Of a stretch of 64,000 bases of DNA, positions 35,070 through 43,837 are shown in pieces. The notes under the pieces are model-generated. The model searched no databases. It had not been told where the DNA came from and worked only from the letters and a program-made list of their open reading frames with translations. This DNA is from Moraxella osloensis (GTDB lineage Bacteria > Pseudomonadota > Gammaproteobacteria > Pseudomonadales > Moraxellaceae). The number at the start of each line of letters is the position of its first letter. Positions within the stretch are counted from its first letter, which is position 1. Location of the stretch: contig NZ_CP014234.1 of NCBI RefSeq assembly GCF_001553955.1, positions 2,294,001-2,358,000 on the forward strand. The letters are read 5' to 3'. Made by a program: the position numbers and the translations under genes.

Positions 35070-36236
35070 TCAAACATGTTTACCTTTTAAATGATTAACC
35101 AAATTTTCAATTTGCTGCGCATGATTGCGAAGTTTATCCTCAATACTACTAAACTGGTCTTTTAGCTTATCATCTACCTCATGAATACGCTGAGCAAACT
35201 CATTTTTTTTCATCTCAATGGCTTGCGTTTTTAACGCTTGCCATTCTGCAATCGTTTGCTTAAAGGCCTGTTGTTCACTGTTTAAACGATCTTTTATCGC
35301 TTGGAAATCGCTGGTTAAATTCCCTGAAAAAGTCGCAACTTTTTTCTCAGCACGTTTGAATGCCATTTCTGTTTGTGCATGCTGAATGGTAACGTCTGGG
35401 ACACGTTTTAAATCCCAAGTCAAACCGATTTTTGATAAGCCATAAATAATCCATTTGCTAGGGTCATATTGCCACCATTTTACCCCATTGCGATAGTCGT
35501 ATTGGAAAAAGTGATGGTAGTTATGATAGCCTTCGCCCCAAGTGAAAATCGCCAGAATCGGATTATCACGCGCGGTGTTGGTATCGGTATAAGGACGGGT
35601 ACCAAACATGTGGCAAAGTGAATTGATAAAGAAAGTAAAATGATGGCTTAACACCAAGCGCAGTAGCCCTGCGAGTACTAAGGTACCTACAACATCACCC
35701 ACCATCCAACCAAACAGCGCTGGCAAGCCAATATTGGCTAATAAAATCCACAGGGCATAATATTTATCTTGCGCCACTAATACAGGATCGGCTTTTAAAT
35801 CTGGGATATTTTTGTAGTCATAGTGGCCGCTTGGGTAGTTTTTGAGCATCCACCCGATATGTGAGAACCAAAAGCCACGCTTGGCAGAGTAGGGGTCTTG
35901 ATAGATATCATCGACGTGGCGGTGGTGCAAACGGTGTCCTGCACACCAGTCAAATACTGAGCCCTGAACAGCTAAGGTGCCGCCAATCAGAAAGAACCAT
36001 TTGACAATTGGATGTGCTTGGTAAGTACGATGTGACCATAAACGGTGATAACCAACGGTAATACTTAACCCATTCCAAGCCATAAAGAATGCGAAAATTG
36101 CCCAAACTTGCCAACTGACGCTATGTGTCCACAAGTAATAAGGTACAATCAATAAAGCCGCCAAAGGCGTGCTAATTAAGACAAACGCAGGGATCCAATT
36201 GATGGGCGCGTTTTCAAAAGATTTAGGTTGTGCCAT
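35070..36236 (-). CDS. Acyl-CoA/acyl-lipid delta-9 desaturase with coiled-coil tail
   Basis: A 388-residue membrane di-iron desaturase introducing a cis double bond into fatty acyl chains. The three histidine boxes are clear: HRLWSH near 59, HRLHHRH near 96, and GEGYHNYHH near 233. Four membrane helices lie in two pairs. From about residue 285 a strongly charged helical tail of about 100 residues looks like a coiled coil, which desaturases usually lack. The ATG at 36236 has AGGA upstream; the longer frame begins with TTG at 36263. Confidence 0.9.
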   Translation of the reverse strand: MAQPKSFENAPINWIPAFVLISTPLAALLIVPYYLWTHSVSWQVWAIFAFFMAWNGLSITVGYHRLWSHRTYQAHPIVKWFFLIGGTLAVQGSVFDWCAGHRLHHRHVDDIYQDPYSAKRGFWFSHIGWMLKNYPSGHYDYKNIPDLKADPVLVAQDKYYALWILLANIGLPALFGWMVGDVVGTLVLAGLLRLVLSHHFTFFINSLCHMFGTRPYTDTNTARDNPILAIFTWGEGYHNYHHFFQYDYRNGVKWWQYDPSKWIIYGLSKIGLTWDLKRVPDVTIQHAQTEMAFKRAEKKVATFSGNLTSDFQAIKDRLNSEQQAFKQTIAEWQALKTQAIEMKKNEFAQRIHEVDDKLKDQFSSIEDKLRNHAQQIENLVNHLKGKHV

Positions 36237-36440
36237 AGAGATAAATGTCCTGAGGATGATCAAAATACGACATGTATTTTTTTAATCATTTGCGCTATAT
36301 TGTACTGAAAAAATGGAGAAAAGTGAACACATATACACTCAAATTCCCGACAATTTTGCTAAATTGATATCGATAAACTTACTGTAATATGAATGCTTTA
36401 GCTAAAAAATTCAATTAAAAATTTTAGCTAAAAAGATATT

Positions 36441-38084
36441 TTAGACAGACGGTAAAGTTTTGGTTTGACAAATAATCCGAAAGCAAGTTTGCCCCTCGCT
36501 TGGCACATATTCTAGATTGGCATAATTAGCCTGACAAAAGGCCTGCGACAAATAAAGTCCCAGACCCGTGCCCTGATTATCAGTGGTAAAAAACGGATTA
36601 AATAAATACTCAATATTTTCTTTGGCAACGCCGTGACCTGTGTCTATTACATCGATATGAATAGATTTGCCAAATTCATACACGTCAAGGGTGACAAAAG
36701 CATGAGGCTGGGTTTTGCTACTAAAACGCAGCCCGTTATTGATGAGGTTGACCAAAATCTGTGCTAGCTGATGGTTATCAAACATAAAGCCTTTATCCGT
36801 ACGGCAGTGCAGAAAAATATCATGGCCGCTAAAGTTTTGTTGTATAAAATCGTTTAGCCAAGTTTTGGGTTCAATATAAACAAAATTAGGGCGCTGCTGA
36901 CGAGATAATTTCAGCACATCTTCGATGATTTTATTGACCCGAATGGTTTGGTGATAAATCATCTCATATAGCAGGATATTGTCACCCGATAAGCCGCTGT
37001 CAGCCTCATTAATTTCCTCCATTAATAATTGACTGGCTTGGCTAATGGTTGCCAGTGGGTTACGAATCTCATGGGCAATACTGGCGGATAACTGCCCTAG
37101 TGACGCAAGTTTTAGCTGCTGTGCACGGCTAAACTCATGGCGTAAATCTTCAATAAAAATAATGGCATATTGCTGTCTTAATTGGGTAATTCGAAGTCGC
37201 AAGTCATTAAAACTTTGATTATTAGGCTCAATGCCAACGGCTAAAGGTGTACGAGTGGTTGGTGCATCGAGCCGCACTATTAAAGTTGCTTCAGGCTCTT
37301 GGATGATGGGTGCAAGTCTTGCGGCTAATATGGGGGAAATATCTGGCAATTTAAAATTATCAAGTGTCTTTGGCAGATGTAGTTGCTCGATTGCGGTATC
37401 ATTGGCGATAAAAATTTCTAAATCGTGGGATACTACCACCACGCCTTGGTCAATGATTTGCACGATTTTATTGTTGATGGCATTTAGCGCGTTGACTTCA
37501 TTGACTTGGCGCTCAGAGAGCTGCTCAATTTGTTTAAGCCGTTTGGATAACGTATAACTTAAATAAGCCACCCCGATAAAGCTAATTGCCATCGAAGCCA
37601 CGTTGTTGACTAGCGCGTAGTTAACATCGCTTTTTAGGGTTTGATAAAACTGCTGATAAATAACCAGCGTGATGGCAAAAATAGTCAGCAAAATAGCTTG
37701 GTTGGAGCGCACCAACATAAAAGATGCGGCAACTTGCACCAAAAACAGCAAAATTACTTGTAAATCATTACCACCGCTAAAATACAACAAGGTAGTGAGT
37801 ACCAGCGCATCGACAGTTAGCCCGACCATCAACAGCGGATTTTTGGGATAAAAGTAATACAAAATAAATAAAGCAATACTAAAGAAAAAATAAAAAAAAG
37901 TGGGGAAAAGATTAATTAATATCCAATAGTCATGCTGGGCATTTTTTAGTGCCAACATAAAACTAAAGGAAAAAAAGATAGCAATAATAACGCGGTAACC
38001 ATTGTAGACGTTACCGATTTTTTTGGTTTTATCGTGGGTGTTTGGCTTGTCAAATAGCGATGAAAACGCAGGATTGGTAATCAT
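36441..38084 (-). CDS. PilS-like sensor histidine kinase
   Basis: A 547-residue kinase. Six transmembrane helices over about 25-190 form a PilS-type sensor, followed by a PAS-like region (about 205-320). The phosphoacceptor H-box is SIAHEIRNPL near 340, with an N-box LVNLINNGLRFS, DTGHGVAKENIEYLFNPFFTT and a GTGLGLYL G-box. PilS normally senses pilin levels and signals to the sigma-54 activator PilR. Here the partner gene is a LuxR-type regulator three bases upstream, so the cognate pathway may differ. No pilR follows; the next gene on this strand is the desaturase. Confidence 0.85.
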   Translation of the reverse strand: MITNPAFSSLFDKPNTHDKTKKIGNVYNGYRVIIAIFFSFSFMLALKNAQHDYWILINLFPTFFYFFFSIALFILYYFYPKNPLLMVGLTVDALVLTTLLYFSGGNDLQVILLFLVQVAASFMLVRSNQAILLTIFAITLVIYQQFYQTLKSDVNYALVNNVASMAISFIGVAYLSYTLSKRLKQIEQLSERQVNEVNALNAINNKIVQIIDQGVVVVSHDLEIFIANDTAIEQLHLPKTLDNFKLPDISPILAARLAPIIQEPEATLIVRLDAPTTRTPLAVGIEPNNQSFNDLRLRITQLRQQYAIIFIEDLRHEFSRAQQLKLASLGQLSASIAHEIRNPLATISQASQLLMEEINEADSGLSGDNILLYEMIYHQTIRVNKIIEDVLKLSRQQRPNFVYIEPKTWLNDFIQQNFSGHDIFLHCRTDKGFMFDNHQLAQILVNLINNGLRFSSKTQPHAFVTLDVYEFGKSIHIDVIDTGHGVAKENIEYLFNPFFTTDNQGTGLGLYLSQAFCQANYANLEYVPSEGQTCFRIICQTKTLPSV

Positions 38085-38087
38085 GGT

Positions 38088-38723
38088 TTAGGGTTGAATT
38101 AAACCGTGGCGCATAGCCAAATGGGTAAGTTTGACATCACTGTCGATATTAAGCTTTTCAAAAATACGATAGCGGTAGGTATTGACTGTTTTGACACTTA
38201 CAAACAACTGATCGGCGATTTGCTGTGGACTTTTGCAATTGACCACCATCATCGCCACCTGCATTTCTCGCTCACTTAGCGCATCAAATGGCGACTCTGA
38301 ATTGTCAGTGAATAAAATATCAGCAAGCTGCTCGGCAACATCGGCGCTAAAATAACGCCCGCCTTGGTGGACTTTTTTGATGCCTTTAATCATCTCATCA
38401 AGCGGTGTTCCTTTGGTGATATAGCCACTCACCCCTGCTTTGATGAGCATGGATGGGTAGGGCTGCTGAACCAAAGAGCTGACCGCCAAAATCTTGGTAT
38501 TTTTATCGGTTTGCAGCAAGCGCTTGGTGACTTCTAAGCCGCCAATGGTAGGCATATTGACATCAAGTAACACCACATCAGGTTTTAATTGTTTGGTTTT
38601 GATAATCGCGGTTTCACCATCAGCAGCCTCACCAATCACATCAATCTCAGGGCTATCTGACAGCATCCGTACGATGCCCATTCGGACTAAATCATGATCG
38701 TCAACCACCAATACTCTAATCAT
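38088..38723 (-). CDS. GacA/UvrY-like NarL-family response regulator
   Basis: A 211-residue regulator. The receiver domain (1-120) has DD at 8-9, the phosphoacceptor Asp in VVLLDVNMPTIGG near 54, the conserved Thr/Ser region and Lys in YITKGTP near 105. The LuxR-type helix-turn-helix (about 147-205) reads LSEREMQVAMMVVNCKSPQQ. The sequence is close to GacA/UvrY, which activates small RNAs that titrate CsrA/RsmA. It is translationally coupled to the PilS-like kinase. Confidence 0.88.
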   Translation of the reverse strand: MIRVLVVDDHDLVRMGIVRMLSDSPEIDVIGEAADGETAIIKTKQLKPDVVLLDVNMPTIGGLEVTKRLLQTDKNTKILAVSSLVQQPYPSMLIKAGVSGYITKGTPLDEMIKGIKKVHQGGRYFSADVAEQLADILFTDNSESPFDALSEREMQVAMMVVNCKSPQQIADQLFVSVKTVNTYRYRIFEKLNIDSDVKLTHLAMRHGLIQP

Positions 38724-38740
38724 TATTTTTTATCTCCACC

Positions 38741-38772
38741 GCGCTTATCTTTGCTTATCTTTGCTTATCTTT
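38741..38772. repeat. 10-bp tandem repeat upstream of the regulator gene
   Basis: Three copies of GCTTATCTTT lie just upstream of the GacA-like gene. The rest of the 335-base gap to queD is AT-rich with no further feature that I can support. Confidence 0.8.
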
Positions 38773-39058
38773 ATGCCAACAAAGTTTTGTATCAACAAAA
38801 CTTTATATAAAAAAGAGTCAGCTAAAAAAACTCATTTTTCAATAATAACTGTCTATCCCCAAGTTTTTATATTAGCACAGTTAGCGATTTAAGACGTGAG
38901 TTACTATCTTAAATGTGACGAGATTTTTTATTTATGTTATGGGTAAATTTAGGTAGGCAAATTTGCGCATATGACGAAAATTCGCTTAACTTGTCCAATA
39001 GCTTTATAATAGCCAGCATTCAAACCTTTATTACTGCTAAAAAAATGCGAATCCCATT

Positions 39059-39652
39059 ATGAGAATTAGAAAGCTGTTTAAATTTGAAAATGCCCATATC
39101 GTGCGCAATTGTAGCTCCGATCGCTGCAAGTACTCGATTCATGGGCATAGTTACCAAATCGAGCTGATTTTAGAAGCGCACCGCCTCGATCACGGGCAAA
39201 TGGTGTACGATTTTGGGCTGTTAAAATCATCGATCAAAGATATCATTGATAGTTTTGACCATGCTATTTGTTTTTGGGATAAAGATGACCCTGACTATAT
39301 TGACGCCTGCAAAAAATTTAGCGCGCGCTGGATTAGTTTGCCTGTTTCGCCCTCGGCAGAGCAGTTTAGCCGCGTGGTATTTTTTTGGGCAAGAGAAATC
39401 TTAAAACAAACCCAAATGCAAAACGGTGAAACCGATGTCAAAGTGTATTCCGTCATCGCCCACGAAACAGCCACAGGTTATGCCCAATGCTTTGAAGACG
39501 ATGTCGATAATGCCCAAATGGGCGCGTTGACGCTGGGGGATTTTGAATTTAGCGAGCAAGTAAAAGCCGAATGGCATGACCCCTTGATGTATGACAAATT
39601 AAAAAAAGGCGAAAAATTTGTCAATCCGACAGTGGTTTTACAAGTTGACTAA
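39059..39652 (+). CDS. queD: 6-carboxytetrahydropterin synthase family protein (QueD-like)
   Basis: A 197-residue member of the PTPS/QueD fold family. It makes 6-carboxy-tetrahydropterin from dihydroneopterin triphosphate for queuosine synthesis. The zinc histidines are in FENAHIV near 11 and HGHSY near 28-32; the catalytic cysteine precedes these in a C-x4-C segment. FDHAICF near 60 supplies another conserved histidine. The protein is about 75 residues longer than E. coli QueD. This longer form is common in some gammaproteobacteria. Confidence 0.82.
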   Translation: MRIRKLFKFENAHIVRNCSSDRCKYSIHGHSYQIELILEAHRLDHGQMVYDFGLLKSSIKDIIDSFDHAICFWDKDDPDYIDACKKFSARWISLPVSPSAEQFSRVVFFWAREILKQTQMQNGETDVKVYSVIAHETATGYAQCFEDDVDNAQMGALTLGDFEFSEQVKAEWHDPLMYDKLKKGEKFVNPTVVLQVD

Positions 39653-39703
39653 GCTGTTGTTATCTGACGGGGTTGTTGTAACGATTTTTGATTCAGGACA
39701 AAC

Positions 39704-40165
39704 ATGGGGCAGGCTGGGAAAATCGACATGAATAAAACCATTATTTTAAAATCCGAAACCGACACCCAAGCCTTAGCCAAAGAGCTTGCCGAAATGAATG
39801 TGACCGGTAGCGTTTGGCTGTCGGGTGATTTGGGTGCGGGCAAGACCACGCTTACCCGCTATTGGCTACAGGCAATGGGTCATACAGGCGCAGTAAAAAG
39901 TCCGACTTTTACCCTGGTTGAACCTTATCGTATTATGCAGGACGATGGTACAATTAAGCCAGTTTACCATGCCGATTTATACCGCCTCAATGATCCTGAA
40001 GAATTGGAATTTATCGGTTTTTATGAATATCAAGATGAGCCAAATAGTTTGGTCATTATTGAATGGGCGAGTCGTGCAGCAGGCTATTTGACGCCGCCCA
40101 ATGCAACCCTTGATATCAAACGCCTGGATGACGAACAACGAAAAGTGACGATAAGTTTTGCCTGA
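39704..40165 (+). CDS. tsaE: tRNA threonylcarbamoyladenosine biosynthesis ATPase TsaE
   Basis: A 153-residue P-loop ATPase that works with TsaB-TsaD in making t6A37 of tRNA. Walker A GDLGAGKTTLTR is near 41-52; SPTFTLVEPY and HADLYRL are typical. Starts at 39704 (AGGAC upstream) and 39728 (GGGAAAA upstream) are both plausible. The stop codon overlaps the mutL start by eight bases. The tsaE-mutL-miaA-hfq order is ancestral, though amiB is missing here. Confidence 0.94.
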   Translation: MGQAGKIDMNKTIILKSETDTQALAKELAEMNVTGSVWLSGDLGAGKTTLTRYWLQAMGHTGAVKSPTFTLVEPYRIMQDDGTIKPVYHADLYRLNDPEELEFIGFYEYQDEPNSLVIIEWASRAAGYLTPPNATLDIKRLDDEQRKVTISFA

Positions 40166-41792
40166 CAACCGTATTCATAAATTATCCCCACTGCTTATCA
40201 ACCAAATCGCCGCTGGCGAGGTAGTGACGCGTCCTGCTTCTGTGGTCAAAGAACTGATTGAAAATGCGATCGATGCCAACGCTACTCATATTCGAATCGA
40301 TATCGAACAAGGCGGGCTTGGGTTGATTCAAATTAGTGACAACGGCATGGGAATTCATCCTGATGACATGACGCTTGCCGTCACTCGCCATGCCACCAGT
40401 AAACTTGCTAATGTCAGCGAGTTGGTTGGTATTCATAGTTTAGGCTTTCGCGGCGAGGCACTAGCGAGCATTGCAGCGATATCGCATCTGACATTAACCA
40501 GTAGTCACAATGACAGCGGGATAGGGCAGCAGCTGAGCGTGAGCGGTAGTGAGGTAAGCCAAGCTACTATTCGTCCTGTCGTAAAACATCGCGGCACGTG
40601 TGTCAGCGTTCGCGATTTGTATTTCAATGTGCCAGGCAGACGCTCGCACCTAAAAAGTATCGCCACAGAATTTGCCCATATAGAACAAGTCGTGCAACGA
40701 TTAGCGATTAGTTTTGCCGATGTGCAGATTGAATTATATCATCAAGACAAATTGCGTTTTAGCTTAACGCAGTCAGCCAAAGCCCCTCACCAAAATTTAG
40801 AGGGTGCTGCATTGCCTTTTTTGCCCGCTTTTAGTTTGGCACGACTTGAACAAGCGTTAAATTTGCCATTGGCTGACATTGCACAGCCATTTTATTTATC
40901 GCTGCAAGGTTTACAGGCACAGACAGAAAATTTAAATGCCCAAGTCACGGGGTGGTTTTTTATCGCCCATAAGAATAATCTGCCAAAACTTATTTATATC
41001 AATCATCGTTTGGTCAGTGATTTGGCGATTAGCCAAGCCATACAAAAAGTGGGTCACAAGCTGGGTATTGGCATGGATAATTCACTACAAATGGGCTATG
41101 CGTTGTCTTTTGAGCTGCCTGCCGAGTGGATAAATGTCAATATTCACCCAAGTAAACAACAAGTCAAAATCCAACCATTGACTAATATATTAGCTTGGTT
41201 GTCTCAGCATATGTTAGAGCAATTGCAGTCCAAAATGGCTGCGTTAAAAACCCTGCAACAGCAAACTTGCTTGACAAATACTGATGACAGTAACGTCGAT
41301 AAATTTCAAAATTTACCTGAGAGTGAAGCTGCATCCATTCAGTATATAAATTCTAATGACAAACCCACCAATCACATAACTCACGTTACCGAAAATCAGT
41401 CGAATTATCAGGTGGCAAGAAAGGGTGCGGTTGATAGGTTAACGGATAGCGACTCTATACAGCTAGTAACCTTATTTGAAAACAAGCATGAATTTGAAAA
41501 CAAGCATGAATTTGAAAACAAGCATGAATTTGAAAACAAGCATGAATTTGAAAACAAGCATGAATTTGAAAGACAGCATCAAACTTTTGCTTTAATTTTT
41601 TGGCAAGGATATTTTTATCTGATTGATTTACAAGACCATCATATAGACAGTTATGATAAAGCGTATGTTCAATCTTATTTGAATCAAGCTGATTTTACCC
41701 ACATTGCCGATAATGCCATTCGAGTCAGTGAAACTGACATGCTACAATGGCTGCTGTCGCATTTACCTAATCCCCAGTCATCTCCAGAATAA
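40158..41792 (+). CDS. mutL: DNA mismatch repair protein MutL with shortened C-terminal domain
   Basis: A 544-residue MutL. The GHKL ATPase domain is intact: LINQIAAGEVV near 13-23, ENAIDAN, DNGMGI, and GFRGEALASI. The transducer domain runs to about 335. A Gln/Asn-rich linker follows, then a FENKHE hexapeptide repeated five times (about 440-469). Only about 70 residues remain where a dimerisation domain of about 180 is expected. The start codon must be TTG at 40158, because a stop codon lies six bases upstream in this frame. The ATPase and MutS-contact part should work; dimerisation may be altered. Confidence 0.93.
   Translation: MPDNRIHKLSPLLINQIAAGEVVTRPASVVKELIENAIDANATHIRIDIEQGGLGLIQISDNGMGIHPDDMTLAVTRHATSKLANVSELVGIHSLGFRGEALASIAAISHLTLTSSHNDSGIGQQLSVSGSEVSQATIRPVVKHRGTCVSVRDLYFNVPGRRSHLKSIATEFAHIEQVVQRLAISFADVQIELYHQDKLRFSLTQSAKAPHQNLEGAALPFLPAFSLARLEQALNLPLADIAQPFYLSLQGLQAQTENLNAQVTGWFFIAHKNNLPKLIYINHRLVSDLAISQAIQKVGHKLGIGMDNSLQMGYALSFELPAEWINVNIHPSKQQVKIQPLTNILAWLSQHMLEQLQSKMAALKTLQQQTCLTNTDDSNVDKFQNLPESEAASIQYINSNDKPTNHITHVTENQSNYQVARKGAVDRLTDSDSIQLVTLFENKHEFENKHEFENKHEFENKHEFENKHEFERQHQTFALIFWQGYFYLIDLQDHHIDSYDKAYVQSYLNQADFTHIADNAIRVSETDMLQWLLSHLPNPQSSPE
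41475..41582. repeat. 18-bp tandem repeat (five perfect copies and one degenerate) in mutL
   Basis: TTTGAAAACAAGCATGAA occurs five times without change at 41475-41564. A diverged copy at 41565-41582 follows. Perfect identity points to recent expansion by slippage; copy-number change keeps the reading frame. Confidence 0.97.
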
Positions 41793-41795
41793 GCT

Positions 41796-42848
41796 ATGAT
41801 AACAGCCGATAAACAAGACGTGATTTGCCTTATAGCACCTACTGCCAGCGGCAAGACAGCATTGGCGTATGAACTCTACGAAACAGGCAAATATCGTCTT
41901 ATTTCGGTAGATTCTGCCTTGATTTATCGGGATATGAATATCGGTACTGCCAAACCGACACGTGAAGAATTGGCAAACTATCCGCATGCGCTTGTTGACA
42001 TCATCAGTCCTGAGCAAAGCTACAGCGTTGCGCAGTTTGTCAACGATGTGGACTATCATATCAATCTTGCTCATCAGCAAAATAAAACACCTGTACTGGT
42101 GGGTGGAACGATGATGTACTATATGGCATTGATTCAAGGTATCAATGATATCCCAGCAACCTTGCCAGCGACTCGCCAACAAGTCACCCAACTGATTGCT
42201 GAGCAGGGGATTGAACAGCTGCATGCTTATTTAACCCAGGTAGATCCCATCCTTGCTAAGCAACTCAAAATCACAGACACCCAAAGAATTGGCAGAGCGG
42301 TCGAAATCTATCTACAAACAGGTAAGCCATTAAGTGCTTGGCAGAATCAGCCCGCTAGGGCGTTAGCCGACAATCCACATCAGCGTTGGCAAATTTTAGC
42401 CGTGATGCCAGATCGTGATTGGTTACACAAGCGCATCGCACTTCGGTTAGATATCATGTGGCAACAAGGCTTTTTGCAGGAAGTAATTGACCTGCGACAA
42501 CAGTATCACCTCACGACTGATCTGCCATCCATGCGCTGCGTTGGCTACCGGCAAGCTTGGGATTTTTTAGAAAAAATACAAAATACAACATTGTTTACAT
42601 ATGATAATAATGAAGAAAATTTTCATGATGATGTGGCGCGTTTTTTACTAAACACGCACAGCTCCCCAATTCAAGATTATAGACAAACTATGCAAAATGA
42701 GGCATTATATGCTACAAGACAGTTAGCAAAACGCCAATATACATGGATGCGTAAGCTGGTTAGCACACAACAATTGGTTGAGCGTTTTGATATCAGACCC
42801 TTGGCAACTATTGATCAAGCAAGAAATTTGCTAATAAAAACAAGTTAA
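41796..42848 (+). CDS. miaA: tRNA dimethylallyltransferase
   Basis: A 350-residue enzyme that puts a dimethylallyl group on A37 of UNN-reading tRNAs. P-loop LIAPTASGKTALAYEL is near 12-27; SVDSALIYRDMNIGTAKP and LVGGTMMYYMAL are the substrate and catalytic regions. RQLAKRQYTWMRKL is the C-terminal tRNA-binding signature. Normal length. It begins three bases after the mutL stop codon. Confidence 0.96.
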   Translation: MITADKQDVICLIAPTASGKTALAYELYETGKYRLISVDSALIYRDMNIGTAKPTREELANYPHALVDIISPEQSYSVAQFVNDVDYHINLAHQQNKTPVLVGGTMMYYMALIQGINDIPATLPATRQQVTQLIAEQGIEQLHAYLTQVDPILAKQLKITDTQRIGRAVEIYLQTGKPLSAWQNQPARALADNPHQRWQILAVMPDRDWLHKRIALRLDIMWQQGFLQEVIDLRQQYHLTTDLPSMRCVGYRQAWDFLEKIQNTTLFTYDNNEENFHDDVARFLLNTHSSPIQDYRQTMQNEALYATRQLAKRQYTWMRKLVSTQQLVERFDIRPLATIDQARNLLIKTS

Positions 42849-42996
42849 CAGCAGTGACATGCTTGGGTGATACTATTTGAGTGCTTATCTAATATGGTGA
42901 TTCGACAATCCATATTAAGCTAATAAGGTATAATTAAAAATTCGTTTAAAAATATAATAATTTAACCAACTTTCTGTTTATTTCTGGGAGAAACCT

Positions 42997-43539
42997 ATGT
43001 CAAAAGGTCAAACACTACAAGACCCTTTCTTAAACTCTTTACGTAAAGACCGTATTCCAGTGTCTATTTTTTTAGTCAATGGCATCAAACTTCAAGGTCA
43101 AATCGAATCTTTCGATCAATATGTGGTATTACTCAAAAACACCGTCAGTCAAATGGTCTACAAACACGCCATTTCAACGGTAGTACCTGCCCGTAATCCC
43201 CGTTCAGCCACGCCAATGCCAGGGGCAAGTGGATACGGCCAATCTAGCCAACTGGGCTTTGGTCAAACAGGCGGTTTTGAACCACAGGGCTATGGCGCAA
43301 ATCGCACAGGGTTTGCTAATCGTGGGGGCTTTGGTGACCGCGGCTTTGATGGTGGTTATGACAATGACCCACGTGGCTATTCGCACGAGCGTACAGGGTT
43401 TGCCCAAGCACCGTATGATCGCAGTGGTTTTGCTGACCGTGGTTTTGATAGCGGCTATGACAATATGAATTTCGAGCCTACCAAAGACGATGCTAATTTT
43501 GACGATGATGCAAACGGTAATGGCGAAGACAAGTTTTAA
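42997..43539 (+). CDS. hfq: RNA chaperone Hfq with long glycine-rich C-terminal tail
   Basis: A 180-residue Hfq. Residues 1-66 form the Sm fold (Sm1 [20 protein letters not shown]; Sm2 [10 protein letters not shown]), including the conserved QDPFLNSLR start. The remaining 110 residues are a disordered Gly/Phe/Arg/Asp-rich tail with two copies of an RTGFA...GFxDRGFDxGYDN unit (103-123 and 132-156), ending in an acidic tip. E. coli Hfq is 102 residues; long Gly-rich tails are a known trait of Moraxellaceae. The acidic tip may promote RNA release. Confidence 0.95.
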   Translation: MSKGQTLQDPFLNSLRKDRIPVSIFLVNGIKLQGQIESFDQYVVLLKNTVSQMVYKHAISTVVPARNPRSATPMPGASGYGQSSQLGFGQTGGFEPQGYGANRTGFANRGGFGDRGFDGGYDNDPRGYSHERTGFAQAPYDRSGFADRGFDSGYDNMNFEPTKDDANFDDDANGNGEDKF

Positions 43540-43564
43540 TTTTAAATTCCAAACATGATATTAC

Positions 43565-43597
43565 GTGGCGAACCCTCTCAGTGTTCGCCATTTTTTA
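43565..43597 (+). terminator. Intrinsic terminator of hfq
   Basis: TGGCGAAC (43566-43573) pairs with GTTCGCCA (43583-43590), followed by six T. The 240 bases from here to kdsD contain no other supportable feature. Confidence 0.85.
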
Positions 43598-43837
43598 TAG
43601 CTTTTATAACTTGTCTTTTATAGTTTATTTGGAACTGATTTAGCAATGCCTAGATTGTTAATATAAACTCGATGAAATGTTGTCAAAATATGTATTTTCC
43701 GACTTATCCCGTGAATATTGGCTGAAATTACGCTATGATACAGTTTGAAAAATTTTAAATTTTAGCTTTTAAGGTTGCTGATGGCTGAGCGATTAAGCGC
43801 ACAAAAAGTGATTTTGAAAAATTAGTGAGGAATTATC

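Noticed and set aside
40158-40300. Alternative ATG start for mutL
   Set aside because: The nearest in-frame ATG falls after the conserved INQIAAGEVV and ENAIDAN motifs. The upstream frame is closed by a TAA at 40152, leaving TTG at 40158 as the only sensible start.
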